The position numbers and the translations under genes were made by a program. A stretch of DNA of 64,000 bases. Source: Pyxidicoccus trucidator. GTDB taxonomy: Bacteria; Myxococcota; Myxococcia; Myxococcales; Myxococcaceae. The notes beneath the pieces are model-generated. The model saw only the letters and a list, made by a program, of their open reading frames with translations. It did not search any database and was not told where the DNA came from. Location of the stretch: the NCBI RefSeq assembly GCF_010894435.1, contig NZ_JAAIXZ010000005.1, positions 310,001-374,000 of the forward strand. Direction: 5' to 3'. Positions 1 through 7,222 of this stretch are shown here, piece by piece. Position 1 is the first letter of the stretch. Every line of letters starts with the position of its first letter.

Positions 1-642
1 CCAGGATTCCCAGGCCAGCTCGCTTCCGTCCGCCAGCGCCACGTCCACCTCGGAGCGCCAAGTCTCGTCCAGGAACATGCCCCACGCCACGCCGTCGCGC
101 AGGCCGACGAAGAAGGGGATGGACTGGTAGAGCGGGTCGGTGTCCGGGTGGTGCGGCATCACGTCCGTGTTCCAGAACGTGAAGTGCATGCCGCGCTTGT
201 CCAGGGGGCCCACCTTCTCGCCGAAGCCCAGGTAGGCCTCGCCTGGAGGCGCGTGCAGCGTCAGCCAGGAGCGGTGGGTGCTCATCGGGTAGCCAGACTT
301 CGTCTCGCCCGCCACGCGGGTGCAGCGCGCCAGCTCGCGCCCGTCCGCGTCCCCGAAGCTCCAGGTGCCACGGTCCGTCGCCAGCTCCAGCGTCACGCCC
401 TCGGCGCGCACCCGCACGCGTCCCTCCTCGCGCGTGACGTCCAGCGGGCGGAGCCCGTCCGCGGACACCACGGCCCAAGAGCGTTTCGCGGGCAGCTGGG
501 GATGCAGGAAGCCGACGGTGGCGGACGTCGGCGCGTGGCGGAGTCGCAGCACGCCGGGGAGGGGACAGGTGACTTCGAGGGTGGCCCGGGGGCCCCAGGA
601 CCGCAGGCGGGCAGGCTCGACGGTCAGCTCTTCGATGCGCAT
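1..642 (-). CDS. Glycoside hydrolase family 31 (alpha-glucosidase-like), N-terminal part, runs off the left edge
   Basis: The 214 visible codons encode the N-terminal beta-sandwich of a GH31 enzyme; the catalytic barrel with its Asp nucleophile lies outside the window. Family blocks can be read near residue 135 (YLGFGEKVGPLDKRG), then FWNTDVMPHHPDTDPLYQSI and WGMFLDETWRSEVD, matching the GH31 pattern of aromatic-GFGEK, FWNTD and DPLY-SIPFF segments. The protein begins MRIEELTVEP with no signal peptide, so it is probably cytoplasmic and acts on imported alpha-glucosides. The ATG at 642 was chosen because the frame opens into recognisable family sequence from there. A 14-bp palindrome lies 36 nt upstream. 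Substrate cannot be judged from this part. Confidence 0.88.
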   Translation of the reverse strand, partial: MRIEELTVEPARLRSWGPRATLEVTCPLPGVLRLRHAPTSATVGFLHPQLPAKRSWAVVSADGLRPLDVTREEGRVRVRAEGVTLELATDRGTWSFGDADGRELARCTRVAGETKSGYPMSTHRSWLTLHAPPGEAYLGFGEKVGPLDKRGMHFTFWNTDVMPHHPDTDPLYQSIPFFVGLRDGVAWGMFLDETWRSEVDVALADGSELAWESW

Positions 643-677
643 GCGGGGATTGTACGGAGGGCACACGGCCAAACGGC

Positions 678-691
678 GAGACTTGAGTCTC
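678..691. promoter_or_regulatory. 14-bp palindrome upstream of the GH31 gene
   Basis: GAGACT-TG-AGTCTC is a perfect inverted repeat 36 nt upstream of the GH31 start. Its position suits an operator for a sugar-responsive repressor, but no regulator gene is adjacent, so the role is inferred only from symmetry and location. Confidence 0.35.
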
Positions 692-839
692 AGAACCGTG
701 GGAGATGTTCTTCCCGGACACCTGACTCCGCCCGAGAGGGTGTGCAAGGTCGTGCAGGAACTGGACGCGGCTGGCGGAAGTGATTCACGAGGTGGCGCCA
801 CTCGAGCGGCCCCATGCGATGCTCCTTGCGGAACAAGTC

Positions 840-1031
840 ATGACGAAGCCCCCGCCCGAATCCCTGCCCTTCCCGGACAGCCTCTGCCACCGCTGCGCCG
901 CGCCGCCGCGCTACGTCCAGTCTCGGACCACCACGTTCATCATGTGCCCGTTGCTGCCCCAGAAGTACCCGCCCCAGCCGGTGCGCGTCTGCGCGCTCTT
1001 CCGCCCCGCGGACCCCGAGACGTCCCGGTAA
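840..1031 (+). CDS. Small four-cysteine protein of unknown function
   Basis: A 63-residue protein with the centre LCHRCAAPPRYVQS, followed by FIMCPLLPQKYPPQPV and CALFRP. The CHRC pair plus two later cysteines could bind one zinc ion as a minimal ribbon. The composition differs from the arginine-rich translations of non-coding frames around it, and proline, tyrosine and cysteine spacing look selected. The ATG at 840 leaves little leader; an upstream in-frame ATG at 819 is possible. No clear Shine-Dalgarno is present. It stands alone between the GH31 gene and the kinase. No function can be assigned. Confidence 0.6.
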   Translation: MTKPPPESLPFPDSLCHRCAAPPRYVQSRTTTFIMCPLLPQKYPPQPVRVCALFRPADPETSR

Positions 1032-1191
1032 GCACGCTGCGGAGGCGCGGCCCCGCTTCCAGACCAGGAACGAGAGACGCGCTCCCGTCACGCCAGGCGG
1101 ACGGACCGTGCGGCTTGCGTCCACTCCGGGAAGCAGCCTGGAGGTCAGGCGTCACCCTGGAGATTGGCGGGCGAGCGGGCGGATGTGGGGC

Positions 1192-1197
1192 TACACT
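1192..1197 (+). promoter_or_regulatory. TACACT -10-like hexamer before the kinase gene
   Basis: TACACT ends 9 nt before the GTG at 1207. A start site 6-8 nt downstream of a -10 would put the first nucleotide almost on the start codon, implying a leaderless or near-leaderless mRNA. No convincing -35 at 17 nt. Confidence 0.4.
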
Positions 1198-1206
1198 CGC
1201 CGCGCC

Positions 1207-3627
1207 GTGTCCGAGGAGAAAAACCCCACCGCACCCCCAGGCGGCACCGATGTGACGGTGCTCACCCCCAAGCAAACCCCCGGCCTCGAGGCCGCGGCGG
1301 GCTCGGAGTTGTTCGCCGGCCGCTACGAGCTGCTCGGCCTCGTGGGGCGTGGTGGCATGGGCGCCGTGTACCGGGTGCGGGACACGCTGGTGGGCGACGT
1401 GGTGGCGCTGAAGGTGCTGGAGGTGGGCCCCGCGCCCGCTCCCGAGTGGATGGAGCGCTTCCGCCGCGAGGTCCGCCTGGCCCGCAGAATCTCCCACGGC
1501 CACGTGGCCCGGACCTTCGACCTGGGCGAGCACGCCGGGCGCCTCTACCTGACGATGGAGTTCGTGGAGGGGCAGAACCTCCAGCAACTGCTGGAGCGCG
1601 AGCGGGCCCTGGCGCCAGCGCGCGCCGCGCGCATCGCGCTGGCACTGTGCGAGGGGCTGGCCGCGGCGCATGCCGCGGGAGTGGTGCACCGGGACCTCAA
1701 GCCGGCCAACGTGCTGGTGGAGGCCGGCGGCCGGGTGGTGCTCACCGACTTCGGCATTGCCCGTGCGGTGGCGGGCGAGGTGTCCTCGCGCACGCAGGGC
1801 CTGGTGGGCACGCCCCTCTACATGGCGCCGGAGCAGCTGGAGAGCGGCGAGGTGGACGCACGCGCGGACCTCTATGCCATGGGGCTGCTGCTCTACCAGT
1901 TGCTCACCGGCGAGCCGCCCTTCACCGGCGAGTCGGCCATGGCCGTGGCCTTCGCCCGGCTGCGGCAGCCCCCTCCGGACCCGCGCCTGCGCGCCTCGGT
2001 GCCGGATGCGCTCGCGGAGGTGGTCCTGGCCTGTCTGGCGCGGGAGCCGGCGGACCGGCCCGGCGGAGCCCTCGCCGTGGCGGTGGCGCTGCGGGGCTGG
2101 CTGGCGTCCGTGGGTGAGCCGGTGGAGCCGACGGGCACGCCAGTCCCGGGCGCCACCTCCACCGGAAGGGCCTTCCCACCCGTGACGCCCCCGCCGGCCG
2201 GGGCGCAGCGCTTCACGCCGCGCACACCGCTGCGCCCGGGAGAGCAGTCGCTGGCGGTGCTGCCGCTGCGCTTCATGGGGCCTCGCGAGCAGGAGGCGCT
2301 GGGTGATGGGGTGACGGAGTCGCTCATCGACCTGCTGTCGCGCACGCGCGGGCTGCGGGTGCAGAGCAGCGGGGCGACGGCCCGCTTTCGCCAGGAGCGG
2401 GAGCCCCGGGCGGCGGCACGTGAGCTGGGGGTGGAGCTGCTGGTGGATGGGACGGTGCAGGGCATGGGCAGGTCGGTGCGCGCCACGCTGCGGCTGGTGG
2501 AGGGCGCGTCCGGCACCCAGCTGTGGAGCGACCGGTTCGACGAGACGGACGAAGACGTCTTCACGCTCCAGGACCGGCTGGGGCAGCGGATGGCGGAGGG
2601 GCTGCGCAACGAGCTGCTCCTCCTGTCGTACCGCGACACGGTGCCCGAGGAGGCGAGGGCGCTCTACCGGCAGGTGCTGACGCGGCAGCGCTCGACGACG
2701 CGGGGCGTGACGGAGGACCTCCTCGCGCCGCTGCGGCAGGTCCTCGACCTGGCGCCGGACTTCCCTCCCGCGGTGGCGCAGTACGCCGTGGCGGCCGTGC
2801 GAGCCTGGTTCCTCCGCTTGTCGGACAAGGCGCGTGACTGGGAGGCAGAGGCCCGGAATGCCCTGGAGCATGCCCTGCGGGTGGCGCCGGAGCTGGTGGA
2901 CACGCAGCTGGCGCGCGCCATCCTGGCCATGCACGAGGGCCAGTGGCGCGAGGCCGTGGTGGCGCTGCGCGCCGCGCTGGACGTGGCTCCCGCCTTCGCG
3001 CCCGCGATGCAGCAGCTCGGCAACCTGCAGTGCGAGGCGGGTCGGGCAGCCGAGGGGCTGGAGCGGCTGCGGCTCGCGTATGCCCTGGAGCCCGGGCTGG
3101 TCATCTCCCTGGTGGACGTCGCGCGTTGCAGCGCGCTGCGGGGGGACCACGACACCTACCGCTGGTGCCTGGAGCGGCTGGAGGCGCAGCCCCGGCTGGC
3201 GCTGGTGACGCTCACCCTGCGCATGCGCGTGGCCGCCTGGAGCGGAGACTTGGACGAGCTCCGTCGCTGCCGGGAGCGGCTGCGCGACGAGCTGGACCCC
3301 GTCGCGAACCATGCGGCCAGCTACTGCTCCGTCGTGCTGGGAGAGACGGACGTGGACCACGCGGTGGAGTCGCTGGACACGCTCCTCTCCCTGCGGCTGA
3401 GCCCGCGCTTCGCATCGCTGCTGTGCCAGCTCGCCGCCGAGCAGCTCTGCCTGCGTGGGGCCACGGAGCACTCGCTGCGGTACCTCCAGCGGGCGGCGGA
3501 CGCGTCGCTCATCGACCTCGAGTGGATGGACCGCTGCCCGGCGCTCACCCCCCTGCGGACGCTGCCTGGCTTCCCCGAGGCCCGGCGCAAGGTGCGCGCC
3601 CGCGTGGAAGCCATCTGGTCCGCGTGA
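1207..3627 (+). CDS. Serine/threonine protein kinase with TolB-like domain and TPR region
   Basis: A Hanks-type kinase of 806 residues. The kinase domain starts near residue 35: P-loop GRGGMG (about 47), invariant Lys in VALKVL (about 67), catalytic HRDLKPAN (161-168), DFG (about 181) and APE in YMAPEQL (about 207). After a proline-rich linker a second domain begins LAVLPLRFM and contains LGVELLVDGTVQ and GTQLWSDRFD, the signature of TolB-N/FlgO-like segments found C-terminal to bacterial kinases and in adenylate cyclases. The remainder is alanine- and leucine-rich helical repeats of TPR type. No transmembrane helix is seen, so the kinase is soluble. The GTG at 1207 is preferred over an upstream GTG at 1108 because it follows a -10-like TACACT. 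Substrates are unknown. Confidence 0.92.
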   Translation: MSEEKNPTAPPGGTDVTVLTPKQTPGLEAAAGSELFAGRYELLGLVGRGGMGAVYRVRDTLVGDVVALKVLEVGPAPAPEWMERFRREVRLARRISHGHVARTFDLGEHAGRLYLTMEFVEGQNLQQLLERERALAPARAARIALALCEGLAAAHAAGVVHRDLKPANVLVEAGGRVVLTDFGIARAVAGEVSSRTQGLVGTPLYMAPEQLESGEVDARADLYAMGLLLYQLLTGEPPFTGESAMAVAFARLRQPPPDPRLRASVPDALAEVVLACLAREPADRPGGALAVAVALRGWLASVGEPVEPTGTPVPGATSTGRAFPPVTPPPAGAQRFTPRTPLRPGEQSLAVLPLRFMGPREQEALGDGVTESLIDLLSRTRGLRVQSSGATARFRQEREPRAAARELGVELLVDGTVQGMGRSVRATLRLVEGASGTQLWSDRFDETDEDVFTLQDRLGQRMAEGLRNELLLLSYRDTVPEEARALYRQVLTRQRSTTRGVTEDLLAPLRQVLDLAPDFPPAVAQYAVAAVRAWFLRLSDKARDWEAEARNALEHALRVAPELVDTQLARAILAMHEGQWREAVVALRAALDVAPAFAPAMQQLGNLQCEAGRAAEGLERLRLAYALEPGLVISLVDVARCSALRGDHDTYRWCLERLEAQPRLALVTLTLRMRVAAWSGDLDELRRCRERLRDELDPVANHAASYCSVVLGETDVDHAVESLDTLLSLRLSPRFASLLCQLAAEQLCLRGATEHSLRYLQRAADASLIDLEWMDRCPALTPLRTLPGFPEARRKVRARVEAIWSA

Positions 3628-3709
3628 TGCGCAGTTGACGTTGGCGCCACCTCCGCCCGCGAGCTTTTCACTGGGGGCCGCAGTGGCTAGCGGCCATCGG
3701 GGCTTGGTG

Positions 3710-3715
3710 CTAACT
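3710..3715 (+). promoter_or_regulatory. CTAACT -10-like hexamer before the pterin genes
   Basis: CTAACT ends 5 nt before GTG 3721. It would start transcription at about 3722, giving a leaderless GTG start or a 29-nt leader if the ATG at 3751 is used. Confidence 0.3.
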
Positions 3716-3720
3716 CAGGC

Positions 3721-4248
3721 GTGACTTTTCCCTTCAGCTTCGGGCTGCCCATGTCGCGCACGACCACCATCGAGCTGCACAAGGAAGAGATGAAGTTCTC
3801 GGCCGGGCACTTCACCATCTTCTCCGCCACGCACCGGGAGAACCTGCACGGCCACAACTTCACCGTCTACGTCGCCCTGACGGGCGCGGTGGTGGAGAAC
3901 GGGCTCCTGTCGGACTACGGCCCGCTGAAGCAGGCCGTCATCTCCCGCTGCCGCGCCTGGAACGAGACGTTCCTGCTGCCGGGGCGCTCTCCCTACCTGC
4001 GCCTCGAGCAGGACGTGCGCGGCGACTACCTCGCGCGGTTCCATGACGAGGAGCTGCGGTTCCTCGCCAGGGATGTGACGGTGCTCCCGGTGGAGAACGT
4101 GACGCTGGAGGAGCTGGCCCGCGTCTTCGGTGAGGAGCTGGTGGCGGATGGCGCCGTGCTGAAGAGCTCGGGCATCACCCGCGTCGTGGTGAAGTGCGCC
4201 TCGGGCCCCGGCCAGTGGTCGTCCTGGGAGTGGGAGAACCATGGCTGA
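3721..4248 (+). CDS. Divergent 6-pyruvoyltetrahydropterin synthase-fold protein
   Basis: A T-fold pterin protein of the PTPS/QueD superfamily. The zinc-site histidines are recognisable: MKFSAGHFTIFS and LHGHNFTVYV. The catalytic Cys of the CxxxHGH motif is missing; the sequence is HRENLHGH, giving Arg at the Cys position and a Glu three residues before HGH, as reported for PTPS-III type enzymes. The DH dyad that normally precedes NLN is replaced by WNETFLLP. Chemistry may therefore differ from both PTPS and QueD. The gene overlaps the next one, an SDR reductase, by 8 nt, so the two are probably translated together and act on the same pterin. The start may instead be the ATG at 3751. Confidence 0.82.
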   Translation: MTFPFSFGLPMSRTTTIELHKEEMKFSAGHFTIFSATHRENLHGHNFTVYVALTGAVVENGLLSDYGPLKQAVISRCRAWNETFLLPGRSPYLRLEQDVRGDYLARFHDEELRFLARDVTVLPVENVTLEELARVFGEELVADGAVLKSSGITRVVVKCASGPGQWSSWEWENHG

Positions 4249-4948
4249 TTGGGCAATCATCACCGGCGCGAGCCGGGGCATCGGACAGGCGCTGGCCGTG
4301 CGCTTCCGCCAGCATGGCTGGGGGGTGATGAACCTCTCCCGCAGGCCCTGCCCGGTACCGGGCGTGGTGAACGTGGGCGTGGACCTCGCGGCCCCGGGCT
4401 GGGAGGCGCAGGTGGGGCAGGCCCTGCGCGACTCGGTGGGCCCTCCGTCCGGGCGCCTCTCGCTCGTCCACAACGCGGCGCTCTACGAGCATGACGACGC
4501 CCTGTCGCTGACAGCGGAGCACTTCCGGCGGGTGCTGGAGGTCAACGTCGTCGTCCCGGCGGTGCTCAACCGCCTCGTCAGGGAGCGCCTCACCGACGGC
4601 TCCTCCATCCTCTACGTGGGCTCGACGCTGTCGGAGAAGGCGGTCCGGGGCAACGCCTCGTATGTGACGTCCAAGCACGCGCTCGTCGGGCTGATGCGGG
4701 CCACCTGCCAGGACCTCGTCGGGACGCGCGTCCACACCGCCTGCATCTGCCCGGGCTTCACCGACACGGAGATGCTCCACGAGCACGTCGGCGAGGACCC
4801 GGCGATCCTCGAGGCCGTGGCGAAGCGGACGACGTTCGGCCGCCTCATCGAACCCCGGGAAATCGCCGACGTGGTCTGGCTGTGCGCCAACACGCCGGTG
4901 CTCAACGGCGCGGTCCTCCACGCGAACCTGGGGCAGATAGAGAGCTGA
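4241..4948 (+). CDS. Short-chain dehydrogenase/reductase, likely pterin reductase
   Basis: A classical SDR of 235 residues. The cofactor motif is TGASRGIG (residues 8-15), the NNAG equivalent is VHNAALYE, and the catalytic Ser and Tyr-X3-Lys are in YVGSTLSEKA and SYVTSKHALVG. The loop before the C-terminus (ICPGFTDTEM) is typical of NADP-dependent members. Overlap with the PTPS-fold gene suggests it reduces a pterin side chain or ring in the manner of sepiapterin or dihydromonapterin reductase; that substrate is inferred from context only. A QueD gene converges 6 nt downstream, so two pterin systems lie side by side. Confidence 0.88.
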   Translation: MADWAIITGASRGIGQALAVRFRQHGWGVMNLSRRPCPVPGVVNVGVDLAAPGWEAQVGQALRDSVGPPSGRLSLVHNAALYEHDDALSLTAEHFRRVLEVNVVVPAVLNRLVRERLTDGSSILYVGSTLSEKAVRGNASYVTSKHALVGLMRATCQDLVGTRVHTACICPGFTDTEMLHEHVGEDPAILEAVAKRTTFGRLIEPREIADVVWLCANTPVLNGAVLHANLGQIES

Positions 4949-4954
4949 CGCTGC

Positions 4955-5353
4955 TCAGCCCTCGGCGGGGTAGACGGTGCACGACGACGTGCACGTCTCC
5001 GCCACGCGGATGCGCACCACGCGCGCGCCCGGCAGGCTCAGTCGCTCGAAGAGCCACGCCGCCAGCAGCTCGCTCGTGGGGTTCTCAAGACCGGGCACGT
5101 CGTTCAGGAGCCGGTGGTCCAGCTGCGCGTGGAGCGGCTGCCAGGCCGCGTTGAGCTCGGCGAAGTCGACAATCCAGCCGAGCTTCGGGTCCACGGGGCC
5201 GCGGATGGTGAACTCGACGTTGTAGCTGTGCCCGTGCACCCGGGCGCACTTGTGCCCTTCGGGAACGTTGGGCAGCCGGTGCGCGGCCTCGAAGGTGAAC
5301 TCCTTCGAGATTTCGGTGACGAGAGCGACCTTCTTCGAAGGATGGGCTTCCAT
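4955..5353 (-). CDS. queD: 6-carboxy-5,6,7,8-tetrahydropterin synthase (QueD)
   Basis: QueD converts 7,8-dihydroneopterin triphosphate to 6-carboxytetrahydropterin in queuosine synthesis. All family motifs are present in this 132-residue protein: FTFEAAHRL (first zinc His), CARVHGHSY with the intact catalytic Cys and HGH, the DHRLLND dyad block, NPTSE and the C-terminal RVAETCTSS with the pterin-binding Glu. The length is normal. It converges on the SDR gene. Having all catalytic residues, it contrasts with the divergent paralogue about 700 nt away at 3721-4248. Other queuosine genes are not in the window. Confidence 0.93.
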   Translation of the reverse strand: MEAHPSKKVALVTEISKEFTFEAAHRLPNVPEGHKCARVHGHSYNVEFTIRGPVDPKLGWIVDFAELNAAWQPLHAQLDHRLLNDVPGLENPTSELLAAWLFERLSLPGARVVRIRVAETCTSSCTVYPAEG

Positions 5354-5546
5354 GGGGACTGGCTTCTACTTCGGAGCCGGCGGGAAGGCCACGCACGCGG
5401 TGCACCCGCGCGGCACATCCGGGCCCCTCCGGCCAGGCAGCCTGGCAGAGCGGTCTGACACGGACTTGGCGTGGAATACACGACTTACAGAATTGGTCGT
5501 TTTGTGGGACTTTGAGGTGATTCATCACCTCAAGGAGCCGCTCCGG

Positions 5547-7217
5547 ATGAAACGACGCTTCGCCCTGGCTCTCACCGTATGCGCGACCGCCTGCGCACCG
5601 GATGAGCGCCCACCCGACGCACCCACCATTGCCCCGCTCACCGAGGCTCGGCAGGCCGTCGACACGCTCGCGGTTCCCGCCGAGCAGAACGCCATCCGCT
5701 TCCTGGAGCAGGCCACCTTCGGCCCGCGCCTCGCCCAGGGCGCGAGCCCGCTGCCCATCGACTCGGTGGAGCAGGTGGTCGCCGTCGGCGTCTCCGCCTC
5801 CATCACCGCGCAGTTCAACGCCCCGCGCTCCACGTTCGACCCGGCGGCCGCTCCGGACCTGGGCTCGCAGTTCTTCTACAACGCCGTCCATGGGCAGGAT
5901 CAGCTCCGGCAGCGGGTGGCGTTCGCGCTGAGCCAGATTCTGGTCGTCTCGCAGAACGGCATCCCCAACCCGGGGGGCACGCCGGAGAACGAGCCGCGGC
6001 TCGCGATGGCGGGCTACCTCAACCTGCTCTCCCAGCGCGCCTTCGGCAACTTCCGCCAGCTGCTGGAGTTCGTCACGCTGGACCCCGCCATGGGGACGTT
6101 CCTCGACATGGCGAACAACAAGGCCTTCAAGGCGAACGGCCAGCGCGTCGAGCCGAACGAGAACTACGCGCGGGAGATGCTCCAGCTCTTCACGCTCGGC
6201 CTCCACCAGCTCAACGAGGACGGCACCGAGAAGCTGGACCCCATCACCGGCGCGCGCATTCCCGCGTACTCCGAGGCCCAGGTGCAGGCGTTCGCGGCCG
6301 CCCTCTCCGGGTGGACCTATGCCAGCGCCACGGGCTGCCCGGCGAGGGGCGGCTCGAACCCGGCCAACTACCCGGAGCCGATGATTGGCTGTGACGTGAA
6401 CCACGACTCCCGCGCGCAGCTGCTCCTGCGGGGGCAGCTTACGACCGCCGGAGCCGGCGCCGCGCAGCACCTGGAGGAGGCGCTCGACAACGTCTTCGCC
6501 GACCCGAACCTCCCGCCGTTCATCTGCAAGCAGCTCATCCAGCATCTGGTCACCAGCAACCCGACCCCCGCCTACGTCCAGCGCGTGGTGAACGCCTTCA
6601 AGAACGACGGCACCGGCGAGCGCGGCAACCTGCGCTTCGTGGTGCGCAAGGTTCTGGAGGACGCCGAGGCCCGCGGCCCGCTGGCGCCGGCCTCGCAGCA
6701 GGCAGCGTACGGGCACCTGCGCTCTCCCGCGCTGTTCGTCACCACCGTCATCCGGTGGCTGAACGGGACGCTCGACACGACCGGGGGCAAGGACCCGGGC
6801 GCGAAGCTCACCACCTGGAGCCGCAACATGGGGCAGTACGTGCCCCGGCCGCCGTCGGTCTTCAGCTACTACCCCCCGAACGCTCCGGCGCCCGGCGCCA
6901 ACGGCCTGCTCGGCCCCGAGTTCGCCATCCTCGACACCGCCACCGTCACCGCGCGCGCCAACTTCGTGCACGAGCTGCTCCACTCCACCTCTCCCGCCAG
7001 CGTCGGCGTCCTCATCGACCTGGCCGTCGTCCCCTCGGCGTCCACGGACCTGGTGACCTGGCTGGACCGCTACCTCCTCCACGACACGATGTCCTCGGAC
7101 CTCCAGCTCCTCCTCGAGACCTCCCTCGCGGACTCGCGCGCGGGCGATGCGCTGCGGAAGAAGAAGCTGGCCCTCTACCTCACGACCCTTTCTCCCGAGT
7201 TCCAGATCCAGAGGTAA
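5547..7217 (+). CDS. DUF1800 family exported protein
   Basis: A 556-residue member of the DUF1800 family, which usually sits next to a DUF1501 gene, as here. It begins MKRRFALALTVCATACAPDE, a signal peptide with a plausible lipobox cysteine. Family features include FLEQATFGP near the mature N-terminus, NENYAREMLQLFTLGL in the middle and PFICKQLIQHLVTSNPTP. The ATG at 5547 is chosen because AAGGAG lies 9 nt upstream and the signal peptide starts there. The next gene follows after 5 nt. The biochemical role of the family is unknown; the pair is exported and probably works together at the cell surface. Confidence 0.9.
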   Translation: MKRRFALALTVCATACAPDERPPDAPTIAPLTEARQAVDTLAVPAEQNAIRFLEQATFGPRLAQGASPLPIDSVEQVVAVGVSASITAQFNAPRSTFDPAAAPDLGSQFFYNAVHGQDQLRQRVAFALSQILVVSQNGIPNPGGTPENEPRLAMAGYLNLLSQRAFGNFRQLLEFVTLDPAMGTFLDMANNKAFKANGQRVEPNENYAREMLQLFTLGLHQLNEDGTEKLDPITGARIPAYSEAQVQAFAAALSGWTYASATGCPARGGSNPANYPEPMIGCDVNHDSRAQLLLRGQLTTAGAGAAQHLEEALDNVFADPNLPPFICKQLIQHLVTSNPTPAYVQRVVNAFKNDGTGERGNLRFVVRKVLEDAEARGPLAPASQQAAYGHLRSPALFVTTVIRWLNGTLDTTGGKDPGAKLTTWSRNMGQYVPRPPSVFSYYPPNAPAPGANGLLGPEFAILDTATVTARANFVHELLHSTSPASVGVLIDLAVVPSASTDLVTWLDRYLLHDTMSSDLQLLLETSLADSRAGDALRKKKLALYLTTLSPEFQIQR

Positions 7218-7222
7218 GCCCC

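Noticed and set aside
940-3471. 843-codon open frame on the minus strand
   Set aside because: Antisense shadow of the kinase gene in GC-rich DNA; its translation has no domain and is Arg/His/Gln-rich.
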